64,000 bases of DNA from Ligustrum vulgare (GCA_963555705.1 OY743181.1:29702513-29766512), one strand, 5' to 3'. Positions 1 through 11,388 are shown, numbered from the stretch's first letter. Notes: generated by a model from the sequence alone, not told the origin. Program-made: numbers and translations.

Positions 1-462
1 GATGTAAGTTTAGCTTATAAGGGTGTTTTCAGTGATGTGAAACTTAAGGGTTTTATAGATACATATTACAGTGAAGATATAGATAATAGAAAATGTACTA
101 CTTCTTATGTGTTTACTTTATGTGATTAATGTGTCAGTTGGGAATCTCAACTGCAACAGATCATTGTTCTTTCCACCAGTGAAGTTGAATACATAACAAC
201 CACTAAAACCTTTGAAGAATCTTTGTGGATTAAATTTTTACATAGTGAAATAGGTGCTTTAAATGATAACGTGACTATATGTTCTTATCGCCAATCTTCT
301 ATTCATTTATGTAAGAGTTATGTATACATTGTTTTTCAAGATGAGATTAAACTTGAGAAAGTGCATTTTGACTATAACTCTGCAGATATGAGCACGAAAG
401 TGCTTACCTTGGTAAAGTTTAGAAGTTTTCTTACATTTCTAATAATCCGTGCAGGTATGTAA
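1..462 (+). pseudogene. Ty1/copia RNase H fragment (3' end of a pol gene)
   Basis: Translation of the opening bases gives a decayed copia RNase H. It has a strand like DSDFAGD...RRSTTGYVFTL, then STSEVEYITTT (family form STAEAEYMA), then a tail resembling HFDY..ADMSTKVL (family form NPADMLTKPL). An in-frame stop falls near 129 and the window edge removes everything upstream. It therefore marks the 3' end of a plus-strand copia whose RT lies outside the window. A possible LTR start (TGTTAGG after a purine-rich GTGGAG) lies at 559. The family assignment is firm; the lineage is not resolved. Confidence 0.8.
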
Positions 463-1013
463 AGTTCAAATTCTTTTGGAACTTCAGCTTGGAAATTACT
501 ATTACTAAGCATGTTTGTTTTGGTCTTTATTGACTTTTTTTATACCAATGTGGAGTTTTGTTAGGATTTTTGGTCCCAAACTAGCCATAGGGGTTACTAT
601 GATTAAACATATTAAATGATTAATTGAAGGTTTAATGAGCTTGACCCGCTACCCATTGGTCATTCTAAGTGGGCCACTAATCCTTATGTTAAATTAGTTT
701 GGGTAATTAGGTCCATTCATATATTTTAATCTTTAAATTTTTAAAATCAGTTAATTCTAAATTATTTTACAAAATCAGGTGAATATAAACTAAACTCTAA
801 CCATTCTTCCCTCTCTCTCCCCTCTAAAACTCCTGATCCGGCATGGTGCTCTCCTTCAAATTTGTGCGAAAATATCTCAAATACAATCCCATCTATCCAA
901 CAATTCAATTATTTTCTTGTGTGTCCTAATCGTAACTACAATTATATATGAATCAATAAAAACAAAAGAATTGAATTTGGGTTATTATGTTGCTCTGCTG
1001 CATCAATGCAACG
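463..1013. other. No gene; possible copia 3' LTR from 559
   Basis: This stretch follows the copia RNase H relic. A short polypurine-like string (GTGGAG) is followed by TGTTAGG at 559, which is where the 3' LTR of that copia would be expected. I cannot find the other LTR end, because the partner LTR is outside the window. No coding potential is visible. Confidence 0.3.
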
Positions 1014-1379
1014 CCATGGCGGTGGAGGTGGCTCACTATCCACCAATCGAAACAAAAAGAAGTCCAATATTAAAAGTAGTGGCTGAAGTATAATAAAGGA
1101 TGATTTTGAAATTGAAGAAAGTGGGTTTGAGTTCTACAGTCACCATCTTCGTTGGAATAGTTACCGTATGAGATGCTTCCCCTTCATAGACCTTCGACAA
1201 GGGACCAAGGCAGAGTACTCATGTCGTCGAGAAAGACGTTTTCCTGGAAATGGATCTTACGGTCATGATGGGAGAGGATGGTGGATGGGTGCTGGATAGG
1301 AAGTGGAACCAGGTAGGCAGAGCTTTACTTTAACTTCCATTCCACGGTGGCAATTGGCGGAGGTGAGGTTTGTGAGATA

Positions 1380-1660
1380 TGGTTAGATGGTGTTGATTTT
1401 TGATTTTTTGGATGTGTGGTATTTTTTTGGTGATTGTGGTAGTGGCGGTTTTTGGAGTTGGTGGTGTAGGCAATGACGAGGTGGTGGTTTGTGGTGTTGA
1501 TGATTTTAGGTGGTTATTGGTGGTGGTGGTTTTATGTGGTGATCGGCGGTGGTGGTAATTAGTTACAAAAATTATAATTGTAACTAATTACAAATTGAAA
1601 TAAAGTTGCAATTGTATTTTCGACGGTGGTCCGACGACGGCGGTTGTGGCGGTGACTGAT
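1380..1660. repeat. GGT/GTGG-rich low-complexity tract
   Basis: The plus strand is dominated by GGTGGT and GTGGTG triplets broken by TTT and GAT. It runs directly into the ATTACAATTGTAAT-type repeats. A CCACCA-rich tract in the opposite sense lies at 3400-3790, so the two G/C-rich tracts bracket the AT repeats. No coding is inferred. Confidence 0.6.
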
Positions 1661-2050
1661 TAAAAATTACACTAATGTAATTAATTACAAATTACACTAA
1701 TTCTTTACTAATTTATAAGTTATAATTGTAATTAAATACAAAATTGAAATAAGTTACAACTGTATTTTCGACGGTAGTTGTGGCGATGACTAATTACAAA
1801 TTAGGTGATGATTGGTGGTGTTGTTAATTAATTGCAATTGTAGTTAAATTTACAATTGTAACTAATTACAAATTAAAATAACGTTACAATTGTAATTAAT
1901 TACCGAACATAATTCTGATTTTTAAAAAAATAACTGATTTTGAAAATTATTTTGATACTTGTGTAATTGGTTACAAAATGCCTGATTACAAAATTTTCAA
2001 GCTTAATATGTGGAATTGTGTACTTAACCCAATTAGTTTTAACCTAACCT
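1555..2050. repeat. AT-rich repeat built on palindrome ATTACAATTGTAAT
   Basis: The words AATTACAAATT, TTACAATTGTAACT and TAATTACAAATTACAC recur in both orientations, making a field of imperfect palindromes around CAATTG. The same vocabulary returns at 19488-20078 in largely opposite orientation. This is probably degenerate non-coding repeat DNA from one family; no coding or terminal structure was identified. Confidence 0.55.
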
Positions 2051-2107
2051 GTATAATACTCTTGAATTAAATCAAACTTATTGGATACAACATTAGAGAA
2101 GCGCCAT

Positions 2108-2131
2108 CCCCCCCCCCCCCCCCCCCCCCCC
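2108..2131. repeat. Poly-C run (24 nt)
   Basis: An uninterrupted run of 24 C residues, bounded by AT on the left and TTCTCG on the right. Homopolymers this long are prone to length error in assembly. Confidence 0.95.
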
Positions 2132-2335
2132 TTCTCGTGCTCAATTCATGGTTGTTTTGTGTATTCCTTTGCTGTCGGTTTTTCCATTCTCTGTCTCCAA
2201 TTTTGGCTTAATTATCTCTTTTTTGTAAAAACTCTTGGGATTTTCCTTAATGAAGCTTGATGTTTAGTTAAAAAATCAGGTTTTTAATTAAAAAAATACA
2301 ATTAAATATATTTTATTAATTAAACGGATAATTAA

Positions 2336-3180
2336 ATAAGTTAAGGTCACAATTATTATACAATTTATAATCACAATCACAAATCCCTCAAAAAAATAAA
2401 TAAATAAATAATCACAATCACAAATAATAAATTATGAAACTAATTGATCACTACTTATTTCTCAACCATAAATATAAAATTATTTGACCACGACTTAATT
2501 TTCGGTAGCAAATTAAAATTTATAGGTCATAACTTATTTTAGGTCACAAATTATCAGATTAATCAGTCACAATTTATTATTTAATTACAAATATTAAGTG
2601 TCACAAGTTATTTCTCTATCACAATTATAATATTTATAGGTCACGACTAATTTATTGATCAGAAATCACAATTTATATATATAGGTCACAATTTATTTTG
2701 AAGTCACAAATTATTAAATTAGTTGATTAAGATTCATTTCTCAATCACAAATTCGATTTAATTAATGACTTATTTCTTAGTCACAGATAAATTTTTTTAT
2801 AGATCACAACTTATTTCACCGTAACAATTTATTATATCGATTTATTTCTTGGTCACAAATTATAAAACTATTTGGTCGTGACTAATTTTGGTCACAAATT
2901 ATATATTTATAGGTTCCAACTTATTTTATGGTCAAAAATCAAAAATATTAAATGCCGCAACTTATTTTTTGATCACAATTACAAATTTTATAAGTCACAA
3001 TTTCTTTGTTAATCACAAATTAAGAAAATAAACGATCATGACTTACTTATGGATCACAGTTTATAAATTTCTTAAGTCTTGCTCAATCACAAAACTCGAT
3101 TTATGTGTCATGGTTTTTTTTTTTTAGTACAATTCAAGAAATTATAGGCCACAACTTATTACGATTGTAATTCTAAATTG
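2336..3180. repeat. Degenerate tandem repeat with TCACAA core
   Basis: More than twenty occurrences of TCACAA or GTCACAAnTTATT are spaced roughly 25-40 bases apart, commonly as TATAGGTCACAACTTATTT. The copies are too diverged for a clean monomer. No ORF of note lies here. It reads as an old minisatellite-like block. Confidence 0.55.
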
Positions 3181-3399
3181 ATTTATTCATTTTTTGAGGT
3201 AAAATGTGCAGTTAAAAAGTGAAAAATAAAAATATGTGTAGTTAAAAAGTTGTTTTTGGATATTGTGCTTTTTATAAATTATATATATTAATTGCGTTAA
3301 ACAATAGAGTCTTAGTCACAATTTCAAAAGTTTTTTTGTCAAATATTATTTACTAGTTACAAAAAATGTATCATAATCAGTCTAAATCCCACCTAATAC

Positions 3400-3790
3400 C
3401 ATACCCCACTCACCCCTACCACCACCACCAACCACCACCACTCCGAACCCCCAATCGCGACCACCACAAACAACATAGGCATAGGCGCCATCTAACCACC
3501 ACCTTTGACATCACGATGGATCAATCACCAGAGATCCACCACCGCCAACCGCCACCACTACGAATAGTATTGACATGGGCACAATCTTACCACCACCTCC
3601 AACATCAGTGATAGATCTACCACCACAGATCCATCGTAGCCAGAGTCATCACCAACACATACGCACACCATCACTGCCTGAATCATTACCATCGCCACCT
3701 ACACTTACACCGCCACCACATAAAACACCACAAACACCACCACCACCACCGTACACCACAACTGTACCGCACATGCACCACCAGCAGACA
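3400..3790. repeat. CCA/CAC-rich low-complexity tract
   Basis: CCACCA and ACCACC triplets dominate. The resulting open frames encode only His/Pro/Thr-rich low-complexity peptide and overlap each other in different frames, so I do not call a gene. The tract is the strand-opposite counterpart of the GGT-rich tract at 1380-1660. Confidence 0.6.
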
Positions 3791-6700
3791 CCTCTGCGAG
3801 GGACCATATATCTTTGAACGATTGAAATGTTCTATGTTTATTACATTACATTTTGTTAAATATTTACACAACATATAAACGAATCCTTCCACCTACAGAA
3901 GGCACCGCACATAGGAGGACCTGACGACATCGCATATAAACCTACAATGGAGAGGTTAGGAGTCATCTGCTCCTGTCTATGTTATATTTATATTGTTAGA
4001 CGGTTGAATTTACATTAGTGGACACGACATATAATATTTGTGATTTGTGAAGGAATTAGGGGAGAGGTGCGATGCTCTAATTATATAATTTTTTTTTTTT
4101 TTGAAAGTCTAATTATATAATTTTAAATACTTAGAAATATATGTTAAATAGGTAATTAACACCTGAATTTTGAAATTTAAAATTTATTATCTTATTATTG
4201 AAATGTGAACTTTAAAAATAAGGATCAATGTAATTTTCCCTTTAAAAAAATATGTTTACAACGGTTAGCATTTTTGGGTTAATTTTTAACTTTTATATTT
4301 TTTTTTCATAAAATTGAACACGCAATATCATGTATACAATTATAAACTCTGAATATGTGAAATGAAATAAGTCCGGCATGAAAAAGGAGGAGGGCTTTTA
4401 TTTCGTATTTAAATTATTTTTTAAACTTTTCTCTAAAAAATAATTGAAAAGCTCACAACATGGATATCAACTCACCTCGTGGGACTAATCATGCGTGACA
4501 GTGACATTCTTTAATAAATTTTTTAAAATCGACTGTAAATCATTTTATTAAATCGTGCAATATCAATTACGTTAATTATTTTAAAAAATAGTATCAGTAC
4601 TTAAAAAATGTTACTTTAACATTCATCATACACATAAGATGTGCAAAACAAGTGCTTGCTATTAGTATATTAAAAGTGTAGACGGGAGAAAAAACTTTTA
4701 TTTTCCCATTTTGCTCTTGATTTCTTATGTTTATAATCAATGACATCATTGACATTCAATTTATTCTCATTAAATACTACTACTACTGTTGTTGTTGTTA
4801 TTTAATTTTATAATTTATTATTATCTTATATTATTCGAGGATAGTCTTGAACCCATAAAATGTATAGTTGAGATATTATAGGTTCAATGAAATATGTGGT
4901 TGAAATTGATTATTAACTTTAACTTAATTTTAAAATTTATATTTTAATTTATACCAAACATGAACATAATTATCTAATTTTATAATAGTCATGAAAAGGG
5001 GAATATTATATTGACAAGAATAAATAATAATAGAAATTACTTTTTAACAATAATTGTGGTGATGCAAAAAGTTTCATTTGACATTAATTTATTTTTGTTT
5101 GTATTTACTCAATCATAAATACGATTATGAAACCTTTTGCATCACCACAATTCAAGCCTATTGCATTTTTACATGTAAATTATAACAATTTAGTTTTATA
5201 AATTTTGATTTGACCAAAATCTTCTAATTTTCTTTTTTATATAAGTAACGTGTTACAAAATTGATCTCAAAATTTTCAGTCTTGAATTCAAGATACATTA
5301 TTTAAAATTAATACGAAAATTTTCAGATACAATATTTGCTAATTTGTCGATAACAAAAAAGTAGTGTTGTTTGTTATAACTTCTAATGTTACATGCTTAA
5401 AATAAATTTAATATGAATGTATGTCTTATGCTTATTTGCATAGTTACTTTTATGCATGTTTTCTTAAAATTTGTTTTTTCTCATTTATTTGTATTGCGAA
5501 AATACATAATTTTTCCAGTCGAAGCTTCTTCATTTGAAGAGCTCATAATCTTGAAAATAAATTATTCAGTGATGCTCTTAAGGAATCTAAATTTATCCAA
5601 CGTTCTTTGTAATGAGACAGTAATGATTTATCGTGATTTCAAAAGATGTATAATTCATGGAAAAATAATCATTGGACGACAACATGCTTAAAAACAAGTT
5701 TTTATTTCACGTATCATTTTAATTTTAGAAAATGATGAGTTGCCTCCTTTTGGTAACACTGTTTGGTTTATAAACTTATTTATTTATGATTTTGAAGTAA
5801 AAAGTAATTGCTGAAAATTGGAGAGAGAAAATGTGTGTGGTTAAAAAATGATTTGAAAAATTGTGTTGTTTATAAACAAAAAAATTCCATTACCAAACGA
5901 AGGTGAAGGATATTAATTCAAATCCATGATGAACAATTTTCAATATGTCCATACATTGCAATAAATATTAACAAGATTTAAGAATAAATAATGCTTACTA
6001 TTGGAATATATTTTTCTAAACATGCATTCTCTTATGAGTGATTCTAGAGGGACATTTTGGTGTGTCACTTTTTCATTGGTGATGATTCATTTAGTGATGA
6101 GTTCATTATTTAATGCACATCTTCATCACCCAATGAGAAATTGACATCTCACAATGTCACTTTAAAATGCTTAAAATAAATGTCCATCTAGAATTATTGT
6201 TCTCTAATGGACAACTACATATAACACTTTCTCGCGAAATTTCAATGTAAACTGTCAAAATCTTTGTAAAAACAGAAAATAAAAATAAGAAAAATTGTGA
6301 GAAGTTGAAAAAAAATATTATATACAAAGAAGTATATTATAATCACCATTACATTTCGGTTTATTCATCATTTTTTACATTATATACATAATTTCATATA
6401 AAAATCTAATCATATATAACTTTTTTAACAATTTTAATTTTTTGTTTTAATAATATTTAATACATCAACTACTTTCAAAAATAATATTAGTATTTTAAAA
6501 ACATTGCGTATCACATTCATTCTATATATAAGACGTGCAACGCACATACTTACTAATACTATATTTTAAAAGTATATAAATTTAAGAAATGAGATTTCAA
6601 ACTCCTGTTTTTAATTAAACAATTAAAGGAAGAGAAACAACCCAAGTATTAGGATCATTTTCAATTTTCCATATTATCGGGATGCTTTATACAATTTTTT

Positions 6701-7383
6701 TTATAAATAAATGATGACTATATTAGAGTTAAAAGTTTAAATTATAAAAAAAGTGTAATTGACTTAAATAATATTTTCGATATCTCCACCCATAACCCAC
6801 CCAAATGAAAAGAGAGTGGGGGCCGATGTTTCTCACTTTCGTTAGTGGTAAAACATTGGGTGTGGATTTACAATATTATTTGAATTAAAGTGCCAAACAT
6901 TTCACATCTTTATTGCTGCATATTTGAACAAAATGTAAGCATAAATGGGAGAAAAGGTTAAAAATTTGTCAAAAAGAGAATGTGGCTTAACATTTACTCT
7001 TTTGGTAAGAACCTAGGACTATTAGAGAAAAGGGTAATGGATCAAATCATATCTTAACTAGACTATAAAAAATTGCATTGAAATAAATTGGATAAATTAG
7101 GTGTGAAAATGACCCAAAAATCAAATTCTTACAACAAAGATTAAACAAATTTGATAATTTAACCTTTAATTATTGGGTGCAGAAAATGAAAAAAGACATG
7201 TAATTATGGTTTGAGAAAATGTAGAAGAATACATCAATGAGATAAGCATGTAACTTGTTTTGGCCCACATAGATTGATAAGTTTCGTCTAATCAAGCGAA
7301 TAACCTTACTAACAGCACTATGGTCATCAGATATGAAACCCACGTGGCAGGTGAGGGCGTGGGTTTGATAAAAAACTCACTAT
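3791..7383. other. AT-rich spacer without a supported gene
   Basis: I see no protein domain in either strand. Short ORFs, the longest 92 codons at 5413-5691, have no recognisable motif and AT-driven composition. Points of note are a near-perfect inverted repeat at 5052-5152 and scattered poly-A/T runs. The stretch ends at the target duplication (ACTAT, 7379-7383) of the composite LTR element. Confidence 0.6.
5052..5152. repeat. Short inverted repeat, 26-nt arms and 49-nt loop
   Basis: The left arm at 5052-5077 and the right arm at 5127-5152 are reverse complements with one mismatch in 26. Both contain GATGCAAAA next to a GTGGTG/CACCAC end. It could be a tiny MITE relic or a transcribed hairpin. 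No flanking duplication is obvious. Confidence 0.8.
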
Positions 7384-7571
7384 TGTTATAAATAATATAA
7401 AATATGTGAATGACTAATTACCATTATACCCCTATAAACTTTACATATTACGATTATGTCATTGTTCACTCCTATAAATAGGAGTCATTTTATTTCATTA
7501 TGAACACACCTAATGAGAAGTTCTCTCTCATTCTCTATCCCTATTTTATTTGTTAGATTTTGATAGTTTTA
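7384..7571 (+). repeat. First (outer 5') LTR copy, 3' end truncated
   Basis: Matches the LTRs at 8086 and 18421 from TGTTATAAATAATATAAAA through the CTATAAATAG TATA-like box to GATAGTTTTA. The last bases (CAACA) are replaced by an inverted, diverged LTR-like sequence. The left flank carries the ACTAT duplication. Confidence 0.85.
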
Positions 7572-7573
7572 TT

Positions 7574-7741
7574 GTAAAATTACCAAAGTATTAGAGAGAA
7601 CGACTACCATAATATTAGAGAGAGAATTCTTTGTATTCCAATTGTGTTAAATGAATGAGTGAAGTACCCTATTTATAGTGGTAGATAATGATACAATTAT
7701 AATAATATAAACTTTATAAGGGTATAATGGGTCATTCACAC
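7574..7741 (-). repeat. Inverted, diverged LTR-like segment
   Basis: The reverse complement reads GTGAATGACCCATTATACCC..., CTATAAATAGGG..., GAATTCTCTCTC..., ending in TTTTACA. These are the same landmarks in the same order as the 201-bp LTRs, but much diverged. It starts exactly where LTR 1 loses its terminus, forming a head-to-head LTR pair. Confidence 0.65.
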
Positions 7742-7758
7742 CCAATATCCAAATCATG

Positions 7759-8085
7759 TTGTACTCTTTTTCTTTCGTCTAGGTTTTGTCCTACTAAGTT
7801 TTCCTGACAAGGTTTTAACGGGGCAGCGGTTGTACTCTTTTTCCTTGGTTCAGGTTTTATCCCACTGGATTTTACTGACAAGGTTTTAATGAGGTAGCAC
7901 TTCAAAATTTCATGATTCAGTACATGATTTGTTCTACTCAAACATTAGACTCAATGATTCACTATGACCAACATCAGGGGGAGCTTCTGTACTCTTTTTC
8001 CTTCGCTCAAGTTTTATCCCATTGGATTTTCTTAACAAGGTTTTAACGAGGCAGACAATTGCGGAATAGGTCATTCAAGGAGGAG
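7759..8085 (+). repeat. 3' module of the element: three ~67-bp units and PPT
   Basis: Units start at about 7759, 7831 and 7988 with TGTACTCTTTTTCCTT, continue with GGTTTTATCCCACTGG and end AAGGTTTTAACGAGGCAG. Such blocks are familiar from the 3' untranslated region of some plant copia elements (from memory of the family). The region ends with the purine tract CAAGGAGGAG just before LTR 2. It is a close copy of 18101-18420. Confidence 0.8.
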
Positions 8086-8286
8086 TGTTATAAATAATAT
8101 AAAATATGTGAATAACCAATTACCATTATACCCCTGTAAACTTTACATATTACGATTGTGCCATTGTTCACTCCTATAAATAGGAGCCATTTCATTTCAT
8201 TATGAACACACCTAATGAGAAGTTCTCTCTCATTCTCTCATTTTCTATCTCTCTTTTATTTTTTAGATTTTGATAGTTTTACAACA
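8086..8286 (+). repeat. Middle LTR (201 bp)
   Basis: TG at 8086, CA at 8286, and the same length as the LTR at 18421-18621. Unusually it has a polypurine tract on its left, as a 3' LTR should, and a primer-binding-like ACGTAATCAGCACGAG on its right, as a 5' LTR should. It is therefore the shared LTR of a tandem pair. It contains a TATA-like CTATAAATAGGAG. Confidence 0.85.
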
Positions 8287-9301
8287 CGTAATCAGCACGA
8301 GTCTCTAGCCAATTGAGTAATACGACGGGAGTATGCTCTACAGTTGCATCTAAATGATGAACCTCTGTATCAGAAACCTGATTATTATCAATCAATGTTT
8401 TCCTTTCCCAAATTAAACACTTGTGGTCTTAGAAAATAACCCACATATTGAAGATCTGAAAATATCATGAAACATGGAAACTTTGCATGATTCAAAAAGT
8501 TCCATATGAGGAAAGAAATGTGGCCGCAATGTTGTGCAAAAAGGAAAGTTGGAAAAATTGAAAAATTCGAAACTTCCAAAGCCGATCCACGAAAAACTAT
8601 ACATCCAATCAATGATCGGAGACCAGATCTGAAACCACGGCGACGAGACGAATCTCTGGCACCGGCGCGTGTCGACGGCACCGACACCGACACTGTGCAG
8701 CGGCGCGTGAGGCCCACGCACAGACGTCCACTCGGCGCATGAGGGCGCATGGAATATGTTCCTGCGAAGACGTCAAAAGGCAGTTTGTTCATATCGACGT
8801 TCTTGATTTTTCTATGGTTTTACTTTTCTGTTTGGTGCAGTTTTGGACATTTTCCGGTGGTCGAATGTGGCGGCTTCGTAAAAACCATTTTTGAAGCAAT
8901 TTCGGCGAGATTTTGAACTTTGGACCAAAAGTAAGTTTGTTCTGAATTAAATTTCAAACATATTGACGGTTTCGATTTACTCATATGACCAATATATTAA
9001 AATACGGACGATTTTGATCTTGATGATACGTTAAAGTATATTAATCATGATTTAACGAATTTGATTAATCATGATTACTGATCTGATGATAAATGCTAAT
9101 AGAATATATATTCTCAATTATTTAACACTACTATGTGATCAATATGACAAATTGAAAGATTTAAAAGTAACATAATAGTTGCCATACCGTGATGTATTGA
9201 GTATAACTCATTATTGTAACGAACTGGACTATTATAAATACCTTGACTGGATTTGCAGATATGACTTGCTCATTTATGAAATGTAATTATTTCTTTATAT
9301 T
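8287..9301 (+). other. Leader of the composite element
   Basis: Begins with ACGTAATCAGCACGAG directly after the LTR, the usual copia leader/primer-binding position. A GC-rich stretch (8580-8760) and a CTTTTCTGTTTGGTGCAG string that could act as a splice acceptor (ending near 8840) follow. Overlapping short ORFs on both strands at 8388-8792 show no domain and I do not call them genes. Confidence 0.6.
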
Positions 9302-9480
9302 GTTACCACCTATATGGTTGGTTTTATCAGCTTTAAATATACATTTCTTGTTACCACCTATATGGTTGGTTCTACAAGTTTCAAGCATATCACGTTACCG
9401 CCTATATGTTTGATTCTACAATTTTCAACCATATCACGTTACCGCCTATATGGTTGGTTCTACTGATTTTAAATATTGCT
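9302..9480 (+). repeat. Tandem repeat, four units of 44-48 bp
   Basis: GTTACCRCCTATATGGTTGG recurs at 9302, 9350, 9394 and 9438. Each unit is followed by TTCTACAAGTTTCAA-like spacer. It lies in the leader of the composite element; function unknown. Confidence 0.85.
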
Positions 9481-9731
9481 ACTCATATAAATTTAATATA
9501 TATGATTGTTATTCGATATTTCAACAAATGGTACCAGAAGTTACCAATATCTGTATTTGAAATGGTGGATGAAAATAAATTATTCAACAAGAAAAATGTT
9601 GATGTATGATAAGATAATATCACATGATAGCACGGATATGACTAATGTGAAAATAATCTCATCAGTATTATGAGATAAATGTTATATGATTGTGATAAGC
9701 AGTTTTGATCAAAGTTCTTGCACAAACACTT

Positions 9732-9794
9732 ATGTACTCCAGAAGAAGTACATATTTACTTCAGAAGAAGTAAAGATTATCATACTGAAATGAT
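9732..9794 (+). repeat. First cluster of short CAGAA/CTGAA hairpins
   Basis: Three adjacent inverted repeats: 9732-9753 (9-bp arms, one mismatch, AGAA loop), 9755-9774 (8-bp perfect arms, AGAA loop) and 9779-9794 (ATCAT / ATGAT around ACTGAA). The arms differ in sequence while the AGAA/TGAA core stays constant, as in the cluster at 16227-17556 of the same element. Confidence 0.75.
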
Positions 9795-9879
9795 ATTATT
9801 ATTATTGCTCCTGAAGAAACATAAACGAGTCATACATGCAAAATACAAAAGGGAGAAACATTTATGATCCTCAAAAGTA

Positions 9880-10046
9880 GAGGTGTGTATCAACAGTAAT
9901 AATACCCCGTACTCTACCACCCCTAATTTTTTGTGTGTGTCTCAAGAGTAAGAATATTCCATACTCCACCACTCCAAATCCTTTTGAGGTTCACAAGATT
10001 AAGTTCAAATACTCATCAACATTAGAGGTGTGTCTTAAGAGTAAGA
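9880..10046 (+). repeat. Degenerate ~75-bp direct repeats in the composite element
   Basis: Units of the type AAGAGTAAGAATATTCCATACTC...CCACC...GAGGTTCACAAG recur from about 9895 to 10046. A last unit is split by the nested gypsy and resumes at 14476-14515 (CCCATACTCTACCACCC...GAGATTCACAAGG). This confirms that the two sides of the gypsy were once contiguous. Confidence 0.7.
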
Positions 10047-10051
10047 ATATC

Positions 10052-10969
10052 TGATGTGATCCGGAGTAGGAGACCAAAGGAGAAGTCGATCCATCGGCAA
10101 TGCGACAGTGATCTACGCGGGAAACGGCACAAGTTTCATGTTGGAAGCGAGCCGAGGAGACAAAGGGATCGAGCCGAATCAAAAGGGTTAAGGTTTGGTG
10201 ACCAAGAGCTCATTCACGGCCGTAAAACCAGTATTCACGGCCGTAACATCCCCTCGGGTCAAAAGCAAGAATTCAAGGATTTTAATACTTACGGCCGTAA
10301 GAATATAGTTCACGGCCGTAACGCCGTCTCGGGTGGAATTGAAGAACTTCAGCAATTTGATATTCACGGCCGTGAGAGTTATTGTTACGGCCGTAAAAGC
10401 TGGACAGAGAGTCACTTACGGCCGTAAGTGACATTGTTACGGCCGTAACACCTTAATTTTCCCAGATTTTGCGTTTTTAATGTAATTCCGTTTCTTTTAT
10501 TTATTTTTTATGTTTTGGGCCCAATTAGCGGCAAAAACCTAGTTAGGTCAGTTTTGACATTATATTGCTTTGTTTTTTTCATTATGAAACAACAACTTGG
10601 ATATTATTGAATGAATGTGAGATTTTCTCTCTCGAAAAGGAGGATTCCTTTTTTCTTGTTCTTGAAGAACGATTTATAGAACTTATCGAATATTCTTTCC
10701 TGAATGTTTGTGGCGTTCCAATCAGAAACTTATCAAGGAGTTTGGCATCCCTTGTGGCATTTCGAAAACCTCGGTTCTTCAATCCGCATCGTCAATTTAT
10801 TGCGTCGTGATTGTTGGGTCCAGGTCCTATCGTCAATCTTATTTTAATTTCCGTCTATTTATTCGTGTTCTTGTTATTTTCGAGTCAGATCTGATTTAGA
10901 TCTTTCCTAGGGTTTTAGATTTCGTTATTCCGCGTTGTTCGACGAGATTCCCCTCCCGGGATCGCGTCA
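10052..10969 (+). repeat. 5' LTR (918 bp) with eight ACGGCCGT palindromes
   Basis: TG at 10052 and CA at 10969. The palindrome ACGGCCGT occurs at 10216, 10237, 10291, 10312, 10366, 10387, 10418 and 10439, mostly inside TTACGGCCGTAA or TTCACGGCCGTAA. This would be U3, so a regulatory or chromatin role is possible but is inference. ORFs on either strand here are artefacts of the repeat. Confidence 0.93.
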
Positions 10970-10971
10970 TC

Positions 10972-10989
10972 TGGTATCAGAGCTTGGAT
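10972..10989 (+). other. Primer-binding site, initiator tRNA-Met type
   Basis: TGGTATCAGAGCTTGGAT begins two bases after the 5' LTR. TGGTATCAGAGC is the standard plant tRNA-iMet-complementary primer site for minus-strand DNA synthesis. Confidence 0.92.
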
Positions 10990-11388
10990 CTATTTCAGAT
11001 TCTTGCGTTTCTTGATTTTTTCGTGTTCTTCTCGTTCTTCGTGTCAGTCATAATTTTTTCCAGTTTGATCCATAAGAGTCAGTCCTAAAATTTCAAAAGT
11101 GTTTTTCTCGTTCATTTTTCGTCCAAATCCAGTTCCGTTTTTTTCGCCATATTCGTAGTTGGATTGTCTAGCAGTTTAAAAAAAAAAACGAAAATTTCAT
11201 TATTTTCCCGAAATATTCCGAATTTGTTTCAATTTCCAAATTCTCCAGTTCTTACTCGTGTCTCATCGTGTCCTACCCTTACTTGAGTTCTTGGACTGTT
11301 TTGAAGTGCTTGGAAGGGGGATCTTGAGTGATACACGAGCGAAATATTTTTGTGAGGTATATACTACTTAATTCTGTGAAGACTAATA

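Noticed and set aside
3366..3892. Overlapping His/Pro-rich ORFs on both strands
   Set aside because: They are translations of a CCA/CAC simple repeat in several frames, without domain, splice or start context.
4079..4121. Direct repeat TCTAATTATATAATTTT around a poly-T run, possible SINE footprint
   Set aside because: Only about 20 bases lie between the copies and no SINE body is present; likely slippage in AT-rich DNA.
5413..5691. 92-codon ORF with hydrophobic N-terminus
   Set aside because: AT-driven composition, no family motif, no promoter or splice signals; not supportable as a gene.
8388..8792. 134- and 102-codon minus ORFs and a 78-codon plus ORF in the same stretch
   Set aside because: They overlap each other in a GC-rich retroelement leader, and none shows a recognisable motif.
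10056..10427. 123-codon ORF rich in YGRK/HGRN repeats, and its relatives in other LTRs
   Set aside because: The repeated peptide is simply the translation of ACGGCCGT-containing LTR repeats; it lies within U3 and reads in either strand.
10211..10446. CRISPR-like appearance of the regularly spaced ACGGCCGT repeats
   Set aside because: The repeat is only 8-12 bp and palindromic, spacers are not uniform, the context is a plant LTR, and the same array recurs in each LTR copy.
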